Positions 8,050-14,875 of a stretch of 21,276 nucleotides of DNA are shown here, piece after piece. The stretch's first letter is position 1, and every line of letters starts with the position of its first letter. This DNA is from JBAYJY01 sp041664945 (GTDB lineage: Bacteria > UBP15 > UBA6099). Position numbers and translations under genes: made by a program. The stretch covers positions 1-21,276 of the forward strand of contig JBAYJY010000074.1 of NCBI GenBank assembly GCA_041664945.1. The letters are read 5' to 3'. Under the pieces are notes generated by a model. It was given only the letters and a program-made list of their open reading frames with translations, was not told the DNA's origin and made no database searches.

Positions 8050-9171
8050 CTACTTCTTTCCGAGATAAGTGCAGGCCTTCGGCACCGGGCGGCTCAAAAC
8101 CTGCCCATGAGTTTTATCGTCGAAAGCCCCGGCTTTCCCAATCGCATCGAGCATGGTTGGAATCTGCTGTTCGGAAATAATCATGTTGCAGAATTCGCGA
8201 GCTATCGATATTTTACTGCCGGCTGAACCCGGCGGACAGAAATACTTCTGCCGGCTTATCGTGGCGCCGGCGGCGCCTACCGCCATCGCGGCTTTAACGA
8301 GGTCCTCGCCTCTGCCTTCGTTGCATATGAGCGTCATATCAATAAGTCCAAGAAGACAAGCTCGTTTAGACTCTTCAGTTTCTGCTGACCCCGAACGGCT
8401 GCGCCATTTCGCGCCGCCTTTCATTTCGTCAATTACCGAAATTATCTGCTCAATGCTTGCCGCGTGTTTCGGCATGCCTCGAGATATTTTCGTATTGATT
8501 ATTCCTTTGTTCATCGGATAGAAGTAAATAAATCCTTTTCCTGGCTGATCCAGCTTTCCGACATCAATCATAAGATTCATAACAGCTTCGGCGTCATCTT
8601 TGTTTGTCACAATTCCAATGACTTCTTTATCAGCCGGTATAGTAATACGCAGCAGGCCGAGTTTGTCCCTGACACCCGTGCCGCGACCGAATGTAATGTT
8701 TGGGACGCATGTGCCTGTATCCAGAGCGACTCTGGCTACAGCGTTACCCTGACCTCTCTGGACTATGCAGCATATCCCGACTATATCCGACAACAGCGGG
8801 AATTCGGCGTCGGCTTTAAAGGCGGCCGCTTTGTTTTCAACACACAGGGCATGCGCCTGCAAAAGGTTTACTTCTTCGCTATAAGCCATTCCTCTTCCGG
8901 GAACATCCAATCCGCCCGTTTTTATCGTCTGAAACAACGCGGATTCAGCGCATTCCTGCGAAATAAGGAATGAGATTATTTCGACCGGGTCTTCAACGAT
9001 TATGGATCGCTCAGCCCCGAGAAGACCTTTCTTTTCTTGCAGAACAGCGACGCGTCCAACTGCCATATGGCCGTCGGTTATCCCGTGGTCTGACAGAGCT
9101 TCGATGATAGGCGCCGCAGCGCCTCTATTTAGAATAGCGGTTATCTTGGATACTTTCTTTGAATTCTCCAT
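8050..9171 (-). CDS. triple PII-like domain protein coupled to a DUF1538 transporter
   Basis: The 373-residue protein looks like three consecutive GlnB/PII-like ferredoxin-fold domains, at about 8-105, 126-228 and 270-370. Each ends with a related basic-Gly/hydrophobic block: KTGGLDVPGRGMAYS (84-98), DVGKLDQPGKGFIYF (203-217) and KAGAFDDKTHGQVLS (346-360). Domain 2 also carries FGRGTGVRDK before its T-loop-like stretch. A linker near 250-268 is Ser/Glu/Lys-rich. PII and PII-like proteins are cytoplasmic sensors of ATP/ADP, 2-oxoglutarate or cyclic nucleotides that bind neighbouring transporters; canonical ones are about 112 residues and trimeric, so this chain could be a covalent pseudo-trimer. 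Its ATG overlaps the transporter's stop by one base (TAATG), implying translational coupling and a joint function. Fold assignment is by pattern only. Confidence 0.75.
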   Translation of the reverse strand: MENSKKVSKITAILNRGAAAPIIEALSDHGITDGHMAVGRVAVLQEKKGLLGAERSIIVEDPVEIISFLISQECAESALFQTIKTGGLDVPGRGMAYSEEVNLLQAHALCVENKAAAFKADAEFPLLSDIVGICCIVQRGQGNAVARVALDTGTCVPNITFGRGTGVRDKLGLLRITIPADKEVIGIVTNKDDAEAVMNLMIDVGKLDQPGKGFIYFYPMNKGIINTKISRGMPKHAASIEQIISVIDEMKGGAKWRSRSGSAETEESKRACLLGLIDMTLICNEGRGEDLVKAAMAVGAAGATISRQKYFCPPGSAGSKISIAREFCNMIISEQQIPTMLDAIGKAGAFDDKTHGQVLSRPVPKACTYLGKK

Positions 9172-11288
9172 TACGCAGCCACCTCCTTCTGAGTTGACTG
9201 CTCGACTTCCTTAAGCGCAGCCTTCCGTTTCTTTGTTACGCTCAATCCTACGCATAGAACAGCAAGTATGGGGCAAACGCTGGCCATTGCCAGTATTCCG
9301 AAACCCTCCACAACGCCAACCTGACCGCTTATGCCGAGACCCATCGCGAGCACCAGCGGCACAGTAATCGGTCCCGTCGTTACACCGGCGCTGTCCCAGC
9401 CGATATTGACAAATTCCTCAGTAGATATTTTTGTTATAAAAATAAGTAAAAAATAAGGGGGAGCCAGCATCCATACAAGCGGGAGATTCCAGATGATTTT
9501 CGCAACTCCGATAGCTATGCCGAATCCCACTCCTAAAGCAACCGTCTGCATTAACAAAGATTTCTTAAAAGCGCCGACAGTGAGTTCTTCAACCGTTAAT
9601 CCCAACGCGTTCAAGGCAGGTTCCGCCAACGTGGCTCCGTATCCTAATATGAAGGCGAATATGAGAACAACGACTATGCCGATAATACCGCCGAACAGTG
9701 GCCCCTTTGTCGGGATGTAAGTATACTGCTTTGTATCGGGGTTGAACTGCTTATCATGATATGGCAGCGTTTTGTAATCGTTATTATCCTTTACGTAGAA
9801 GAATCCTGTTTTTTCGCCTTCCTGCGTGACGGCCGACTGAACCACTTCCGGATTGAAGTTACTGATTGTCTTTTTTTGTTCAGTAAGCTCAACTGCCTTA
9901 AAGGAAGAAGGCACCTTTCCGCCCACCTGATTCCCGAGCTTGGAAAGCCCCAACTCGATTCCTATGTTGAACAGCCCCATTCCAATTACTGCGAACGTCA
10001 GGCCTAAAAGTATCTCATCGGCCCTTGGCAGCCGTTCTCTTAAAACCAGAGTAAGCATTATGAGAAAAAAGATAGAGAGTGGAATAATCGCCTGCGCAGC
10101 AGCTTGTGTGTTTCTCTTTAAAATATCAAAAATGTCTATTCGTTCATTCGACGCAGAAGAATACTTCGTCACCGCTTCTCTTGCATTGTCTATACTTCCG
10201 AAAACTGCTAACTGCTGTTCCTTCGTGCCATAAATCGCAGCCCATTTATAGAGCGCGTCGCTTTTTTCGCCGAAAATTTTTGTTCTTTCTTTTTCGTCGG
10301 TCAGCAGTCTACGCATGTAATCAATCATTTTTCCGCTTTCGCCGTCGAATAGCGCGATCTGGCTTTTAGCAGAAGCATTTTTGAATGCGTAGCTGTACAT
10401 TTCTTCTTTGTTGTTGAACAGGGCCGACGCCGCTTTACGATTATCCGGGCCAAAGAAATCCGCTTCGTTCATCGGCTTGGGCACAGAACCCATGAACATT
10501 GTCCCCAAAATTAGAACCGCGAGAACAGGAAAAACGGATGCAAGCGTTACAACGCCAAAACCGGCGGACCCGGAATCAGCGCTGCCAACAACGCGGCAAA
10601 TGCCTATGCCCAATGCCAGCACGAGCGGAACCGTTACGGGGCCTGTGGTTACGCCTCCGCAGTCCCATGCAAGGCCGGTGAGAAACACCATGTTTGGATC
10701 GAAGTACGCCCATATTGAAAAGGCTGAAAGAACAATTACAAAAAAGTAAATAAACGGTTTAAGCGACCAGTTATACAAAAATCGCAGCATTCCGCACACA
10801 ACAGCGCAACCAACTCCGACACCAACCGCATATACCAACAGATTGGAGTATTTATTGAGGATCAAAAAGAGAAGTGGCGCGTCCCATGCTTTGACCGATG
10901 AACCGGCAGCTTTGAGCACTCCTATGGCAGGTTCGGCAAATGTCGCTCCCATTCCGAGTATGAATGAGAAAATAAGAATAACCGGCAGTTTCGATTTTTG
11001 GGGGAGTTTCAAGCCGATCGTTTCTCCAAGAGGCATTAATCCGAGCATGAGGCCTTCCATGAAAAAGGTCAACCCGCCTATGACAAGCGCCAGACCTATG
11101 GCAATTACTGCAGCCTGCGCAATAGGGATTCCAAGTATAATCGTCTGGAACAGTATCAAGTATGTTATGATCAAGGCTACTGCCTTAATCTGATCCATAA
11201 CCCTTGTTTTTACATACGGGGCCAACATGCTTAACTTCTGTTTAAAGCTTGTCTTTATTTTCCCGCCCGCTTGTTGTTGTGTCGCCAT
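9171..11288 (-). CDS. tandem DUF1538 membrane transporter (probable cation antiporter)
   Basis: The 705-residue membrane protein has two DUF1538 halves. Paired motifs show the duplication: LGMGATFAEPA (111-121) against LGYGATLAEPA (548-558), and WDxxGVTTGPxTVPLVLA starting at 208 and at 631. The halves differ at WDCG versus WDSA. Between them lies a hydrophilic segment (about 270-400) with a helical pattern repeating every 23-25 residues, then helices near 400-445 and a second hydrophilic stretch (455-528). DUF1538 proteins often pair with PII-like genes. From memory, a two-gene DUF1538 system was reported to exchange Na+/Li+/K+ for H+; here both parts form one chain. AAGG lies eight bases before the ATG. 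It starts the minus-strand ion-transport unit. Family assignment is firm and substrate is inferred. Confidence 0.9.
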   Translation of the reverse strand: MATQQQAGGKIKTSFKQKLSMLAPYVKTRVMDQIKAVALIITYLILFQTIILGIPIAQAAVIAIGLALVIGGLTFFMEGLMLGLMPLGETIGLKLPQKSKLPVILIFSFILGMGATFAEPAIGVLKAAGSSVKAWDAPLLFLILNKYSNLLVYAVGVGVGCAVVCGMLRFLYNWSLKPFIYFFVIVLSAFSIWAYFDPNMVFLTGLAWDCGGVTTGPVTVPLVLALGIGICRVVGSADSGSAGFGVVTLASVFPVLAVLILGTMFMGSVPKPMNEADFFGPDNRKAASALFNNKEEMYSYAFKNASAKSQIALFDGESGKMIDYMRRLLTDEKERTKIFGEKSDALYKWAAIYGTKEQQLAVFGSIDNAREAVTKYSSASNERIDIFDILKRNTQAAAQAIIPLSIFFLIMLTLVLRERLPRADEILLGLTFAVIGMGLFNIGIELGLSKLGNQVGGKVPSSFKAVELTEQKKTISNFNPEVVQSAVTQEGEKTGFFYVKDNNDYKTLPYHDKQFNPDTKQYTYIPTKGPLFGGIIGIVVVLIFAFILGYGATLAEPALNALGLTVEELTVGAFKKSLLMQTVALGVGFGIAIGVAKIIWNLPLVWMLAPPYFLLIFITKISTEEFVNIGWDSAGVTTGPITVPLVLAMGLGISGQVGVVEGFGILAMASVCPILAVLCVGLSVTKKRKAALKEVEQSTQKEVAA

Positions 11289-11341
11289 ATTTTTTACCTT
11301 TCTTTGATTTTATATGTTAAACATAATTAATTTGCTTTTCT

Positions 11342-11369
11342 ATTATATTTATATAGTCATATCAGTCAA
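11342..11369 (-). promoter_or_regulatory. sigma70-like promoter of the DUF1538-PII-channel operon
   Basis: On the minus strand, TTGACT (plus positions 11364-11369) and a perfect TATAAT (11342-11347) are spaced 16 bases apart in AT-rich DNA. The predicted start lies near 11335, about 47 nt before the DUF1538 start codon. It is the best promoter match in the window. Confidence 0.7.
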
Positions 11370-11415
11370 TAACTAATGGATTAATGAGTTCGATATCTTT
11401 TATACTGGAAGGCCT

Positions 11416-12282
11416 TCAGCCTATCCATTTTACAGGCAGGTTCTTTCTCGGTATCATTCTTTTATACTTGTATTTCGGCCATCCGAGAATCATCGCGGAG
11501 TGAATCGTGTTCGAGGCGGGAACCCCGAGCGGCTGTTTCAGCTTCGAGTCGATTCTCGCGGCGCCGACGAGGTAACCGATCCACGTTCCGCCCAGTCCGC
11601 TCGCTTCAGCGGCGAAGAGCATGTGGCACAACGCCGTCACGCAGTCATCCTTGCCGGTGAGCGCGCCCGCGCCGCAATGCGCAACGATCAGAACCGGCGC
11701 CCCGCGGAATATATGCAATTTCCCATGCCCTTCCGAATTCAAAAAACGTTTTATCGCCGTTCCGGACTCAATTATGTCCTTAGCCATTTTTTTGCCGGCG
11801 AACATCGCCACTATTGTTTCTCCAACCGTGGACCCCGCGAGAGATACAAGCCTGTCGAATTTCTTTAATATTCGCGTGTCGAGACTGTCTATCAACTCGC
11901 GATCGGAAATCACGCTAAATTCAACAGCCTGCGCATTGTGGCCAGTCGGAGCATGCCCTGCTATTTCTATCAGCTTTTCCAATAGTTCCCGCGAGACCGG
12001 TTTGTTTTTGAACTCCCGAACGCTGCGCCGGCTCATAAGCTGATTCTCAACTCCCGCGGCGATTCCTTCATCCACATCATTTATCATCCTGAATTCTTCT
12101 ATCGAAAATTCATCGCAGGAAACAGCGCTTTCGGGGCACACCGCAACGCAATGGTAACATTTTATGCAAGAGTCCTCGTGAACGGGCTCCATTCCGGCTT
12201 CGACGCTTTCGATAACTAAAGCCGGACAAACCCCGGCGCAAGCCCCGCATTTCACACACTTTTCATTGTCTATCGCAATCAT
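11416..12282 (-). CDS. ferredoxin-nitroreductase fusion protein
   Basis: The protein joins an N-terminal 2[4Fe-4S] ferredoxin domain to a nitroreductase-family FMN domain, giving a cytoplasmic flavoenzyme with its own electron-entry clusters. The two cluster motifs are CVKCGACAGVCP (Cys9, 12, 15, 19) and CIKCYHCVAVCP (Cys39, 42, 45, 49). The flavin domain begins with RRSVREFKNKPV and APTGHNAQ, the usual FMN-phosphate contacts, and has a Gly-rich GLGGTWIGYL block near the C-terminus. Such fusions are common in anaerobes and have diverse or unknown substrates. I start at the ATG at 12282, with GGA six bases upstream; a TTG three codons earlier (12291) is the alternative. The gene ends 127 bp before the start of the DUF1538 operon and is probably expressed from its own promoter. 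Confidence 0.9.
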   Translation of the reverse strand: MIAIDNEKCVKCGACAGVCPALVIESVEAGMEPVHEDSCIKCYHCVAVCPESAVSCDEFSIEEFRMINDVDEGIAAGVENQLMSRRSVREFKNKPVSRELLEKLIEIAGHAPTGHNAQAVEFSVISDRELIDSLDTRILKKFDRLVSLAGSTVGETIVAMFAGKKMAKDIIESGTAIKRFLNSEGHGKLHIFRGAPVLIVAHCGAGALTGKDDCVTALCHMLFAAEASGLGGTWIGYLVGAARIDSKLKQPLGVPASNTIHSAMILGWPKYKYKRMIPRKNLPVKWIG

Positions 12283-12444
12283 CAATTCCAACCCGGCAGT
12301 TTTCGTCTTTCCTTGAAATTAAAAATGGCCGCATCGGCCAATAGCTGCTCGCCTAATGTATTTTCAGCCCGTTGATTATAGCAGGATTTCACGACGGGGC
12401 GCAAATCATGCGCCATCGCAAACCACGCAATTTAACCTAATAAT

Positions 12445-12473
12445 TTGAAAGTGGCGCCCGCCTGATATAAAAT
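12445..12473 (+). promoter_or_regulatory. probable promoter of the secreted CHAT gene
   Basis: TTGAAA at 12445-12450 is followed after 17 bases by TAAAAT (12468-12473), or after 15 bases by TATAAA. AAAGGAG at 12487-12493 is the ribosome site. The match is moderate. Confidence 0.45.
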
Positions 12474-12502
12474 TCGGCAGAATTGAAAAGGAGCATCATT
12501 TC

Positions 12503-13546
12503 ATGAAAAAAACATTTCGGGTTATGTTCATAACAATGATAGTCTCAATGTCAGCCGGCGCTGCTCACGCGTCAGACGCCGAAAGCGCCGCCGCTGTTTC
12601 TCCATACGCCACTCTTGATGTCGCGCGCGACGACAAAACCGGCGCGGTGACCTTAGTCCTTTCCACGCACGGCAAGACCGGCGGAGATACGACGCTGCGC
12701 AGAACCGTCGCCGACGGCGTCGAACAATGGGAAAAATTCAACAAATGGTACGAAGACCTGTTCGGCCTGACTTACCTCGATTCGGATTACAAGCGACTGT
12801 GGTCGCAACTTAGGAAACGCGGCGCGACGTTCGCGAAATACTTTGTAAACGAAGAAATGCTCAAAGCGCTCGACGGCTGCAAACTGCTCGTCGTCATAGA
12901 TGAAAAATACCCGTTTCCGGCGGACACTTTTCGTTTCGGAGACAAATGGCTGTTCGAAATCGTTCCGATCGTCCACTCGCTTTCAGCAGGCGCGAAAGAC
13001 CTTACAGACTCAACCGATTACAAATCGGCGCTCGTCATCGACTGCCAAGGACCAAAAGACCGCGAAGGCCGGGAAGCGCCGGACGTTTACGCTGACTTAG
13101 GCAAAATTCCGAACGTGAAAAGTAAACTAATCCTGAGCCTTAAACGCGACGAAACCGTGAAAAATCTCGAATCGAATCCAGCGGACGTTCTGCACCTCGC
13201 GACTCACGCCGAACCTGACGAGTTCTTCCCCGGCCGCAACCATCCGGGCATAAAAGCCACGGAACTCGCGGAAATGAAGCTTCCTTTCCGCATGGTTCTG
13301 TCAACCGGCTGCAACACCGGCAACCCTGTTTTCGCCGGCGGCATCCTTCACGGCGAAACGAAATTCATGATCGCTTCCATGTACATCACATCCGGGAAAG
13401 ACGGCGTAATCTTCGGAAAAGAGTTCTATCCGATGCTGTTCGCCGGCAAAACGCCCTTCGAAGCGTTCTATGCGGTTAAGCAGCGCATCACCGGCAATAA
13501 ATCCGACTTCCCTGACATCCTGAGATTTGCGTTCTTTGTGAAATAA
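12503..13546 (+). CDS. secreted CHAT-domain (caspase-like) protein
   Basis: This 347-residue protein starts with a clear Sec signal peptide (residues 1-23, ending AHA). Its C-terminal half matches the CHAT pattern, the caspase-HetF-associated fold of clan CD cysteine peptidases: ADVLHLATHAEPDE with the candidate catalytic His235, then about 35 residues on MVLSTGCNTGNP with candidate Cys270, then a Gly-rich strand and a helix like the CHAT ending (GKTPFEAFYAVKQRI). The N-terminal half (about 60-200) is not a domain I recognise, though its spacing would suit a degenerate CHAT pro-part. Most CHAT proteins are cytoplasmic and fused to TPR or other domains; an exported single-domain form is less usual. 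AAAGGAG precedes the ATG by nine bases. Both neighbours lie on the opposite strand, so it is probably monocistronic. Peptidase activity is inferred. Confidence 0.75.
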   Translation: MKKTFRVMFITMIVSMSAGAAHASDAESAAAVSPYATLDVARDDKTGAVTLVLSTHGKTGGDTTLRRTVADGVEQWEKFNKWYEDLFGLTYLDSDYKRLWSQLRKRGATFAKYFVNEEMLKALDGCKLLVVIDEKYPFPADTFRFGDKWLFEIVPIVHSLSAGAKDLTDSTDYKSALVIDCQGPKDREGREAPDVYADLGKIPNVKSKLILSLKRDETVKNLESNPADVLHLATHAEPDEFFPGRNHPGIKATELAEMKLPFRMVLSTGCNTGNPVFAGGILHGETKFMIASMYITSGKDGVIFGKEFYPMLFAGKTPFEAFYAVKQRITGNKSDFPDILRFAFFVK

Positions 13547-13657
13547 CGCTTTTCGGGCAGTCTTCAAGCCAAATGCGAAACAGCTTTTTAGGATTTTCGT
13601 AAACTGAGAAACTGATCGCGTCCGGGAATATAGTTTTGTCTCTAAAGCGCAGCCCGC

Positions 13658-14199
13658 AGCGGTGTCGCGCAGCGCTCCAAACCCGCTTATCGCATGACCT
13701 GCCGCCAGGCTTCAAGCCCGATCAATCCTGTCAATTACTCAATTATTCAATAACGGCAACATTGCCGTATAAGGCTATGTTCAGCGTTGATATTTAATGC
13801 GTAAAAGATACGTAAACTATGCGTAATTAGTGCGTAAAAGATACGTAATTCATACGTAAAAGGTGTGTAATAAGTGCGTAAGAAGTGTGCAGTAAACGCG
13901 TTTTTGAGCCCTCGAACAGCTTTTTATTGATCATTTTCATCTTTTTCGACGCATTTTTCATGCTTTTCGGTGAGTTTTTAAAACTTAATCTGTATACAAT
14001 AGTTCTGTACTCTGAAACCTGTTTTTTTCTGCACTGTTTTTCCTTCTTTTCGCTGCTTGCTGGTTTGAAGCTTTTCGCTTTCTGTTGTTTGCTGTTTTTA
14101 AGTTTTGCTGAGTTCTCGGTTCTGGATTCTGGATTCTGTATTTCTGCCCTCTGCTGTTTTTCGCGCGAAGCGCTTTGGAGCGCCGCGTCTCGACACCGC
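13658..14199. repeat. long-range inverted repeat flanking the tandem array
   Basis: The left arm at 13658-13681 contains GCGGTGTCG and GCGCTCCAAA. The right arm at 14174-14199 carries the reverse complements of both blocks, in inverted order and with a slightly different middle (TTTGGAGCGC, then CGACACCGC). The arms are about 490 bp apart and enclose the 11-bp repeat array and the pyrimidine-rich block. They look like two opposite copies of a dispersed intergenic repeat. Confidence 0.6.
13798..13896. repeat. 11-bp tandem repeat array, about 9 units
   Basis: Units follow without gaps from 13798: TGCGTAAAAGA, TACGTAAACTA, TGCGTAATTAG, TGCGTAAAAGA, TACGTAATTCA, TACGTAAAAGG, TGTGTAATAAG, TGCGTAAGAAG, and a decayed ninth, TGTGCAGTAAA. 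The consensus is T(G/A)CGTAA plus four variable, A-rich bases. Units 1 and 4 are identical. The period is about one helical turn, so every CGTAA block faces the same side of the helix. Confidence 0.9.
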
Positions 14200-14286
14200 T
14201 TTGTCATGTCGCGGTTTAGCAAGTCTTCATCACTAATATACAATTCATCTTAACCCAAAAATCTCGGACCGATCACAGCTACACCC

Positions 14287-14328
14287 TGACATCCTGTCAA
14301 AAATGGATTCCGGTTCTCCGACCGGAAT
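14287..14328. repeat. REP-like palindromes (TGACA/TGTCA and ATTCCGGT/ACCGGAAT)
   Basis: TGACA-TCC-TGTCA (14287-14299) is followed by ATTCCGGT-TCTCCG-ACCGGAAT (14307-14328) and then GACG. On the minus strand this gives GTCATTCCGGT...ACCGGAATCC, the form of widely dispersed bacterial intergenic GTCATTCC palindromes. Confidence 0.6.
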
Positions 14329-14473
14329 GACGTTCTTTTTTGAGTTCGAATCCGGTATCCGAGGATAATAATGGATGAAGCGCAAAGGAAACCGTCCGAG
14401 GAGAAAAGAAATTGAAGGAGTGGCGGAGAATAAGGAAAATCAAGCTGACAGAATACATGAAAGAAAAGGCGGA

Positions 14474-14575
14474 AAAGCAGTAGACGGTAGACCGGGAAAG
14501 GAAAAGGGGAAAGGTGGTAGTTGGGGGCTGGTAGTTGGTAGCTGGGGAAAAGAAAAGCGTAAAAGCAGTAGACGG
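14474..14575 (+). repeat. 15-bp direct repeat in purine-rich block
   Basis: AAAAGCAGTAGACGG occurs at 14474-14488 and 14561-14575. Between them are TGGTAGTTGG-like micro-repeats and GGGGAAAAG runs. The whole 14373-14615 block is strongly purine-rich on the plus strand. Confidence 0.6.
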
Positions 14576-14632
14576 GGAAAAGAAAAAGAAGGAAGGCAGA
14601 AGGAAGGCTACGATATTTATAGGAATTGAGTT

Positions 14633-14749
14633 CGGCATTGCCGCGTCAGCCTTCGGCTTCCTCGCAATGACGCGCTCTCTTTTCGGAATTGCTTCCCCTG
14701 TTAATACATGCAAGGGCTGGCTAAAAACGCTATGCTCCTCGCAATGACG
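14633..14749 (-). repeat. two diverged CGTCATTGCGAGGA-type dispersed repeat units
   Basis: The 14-mer TCCTCGCAATGACG is exact at 14659-14672 and 14736-14749. It is preceded in each unit by a partner arm (GGCATTGCCGCGTC near 14636, GGAATTGCTTC near 14685). Read on the minus strand both units have the CGTCATTGCGAGGA...GCAAT layout of a repeat family seen in many unrelated genomes. The second unit contains about 30 bp of extra sequence. Confidence 0.65.
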
Positions 14750-14875
14750 GATTCTGCGGGAGCATCGCCGTATCCTTACGTTTAACCTACAAATGAAAAA
14801 CACTGCCCCTGTTTTGTGAAAAGTGTCCTAACTGGCGAGACATCAACTTTATTCTACAATCAAAACCATTTATTT

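Larger units (their letters stand above)
13547..14875. other. 1.3-kb gene-free, repeat-rich spacer between convergent genes
   Basis: No credible gene is seen. Reading frames here are low-complexity or are translations of dispersed repeats. In order the spacer holds a small hairpin (13753-13768), one arm of an inverted repeat (13658-13681), an 11-bp tandem repeat (13798-13896), a pyrimidine-rich block (about 13905-14165), the other arm (14174-14199), a REP-like palindrome (14287-14328), a purine-rich block (about 14373-14615) with a 15-bp direct repeat, and two diverged CGCAATGACG-type repeat units (14633-14749). The secreted CHAT gene and the GH38 gene converge on it. Confidence 0.7.

Noticed and set aside
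13798..13896. CRISPR array
   Set aside because: The units are 11 bp with no spacers, and no cas genes are present.
13827..14243. Lys-rich 138-codon open frame on the minus strand
   Set aside because: It runs through the purine-rich strand of the skewed block and into the 11-bp repeat array, and its middle translates a dispersed repeat. Composition alone explains it; it has no ribosome site and no domain.
14297..14803. 168-codon open frame on the minus strand with phrases such as RHCEEHS and VIARKPKADAAMP
   Set aside because: These phrases are the usual translation of CATTGCGAGGA-type intergenic repeats, not of a protein.
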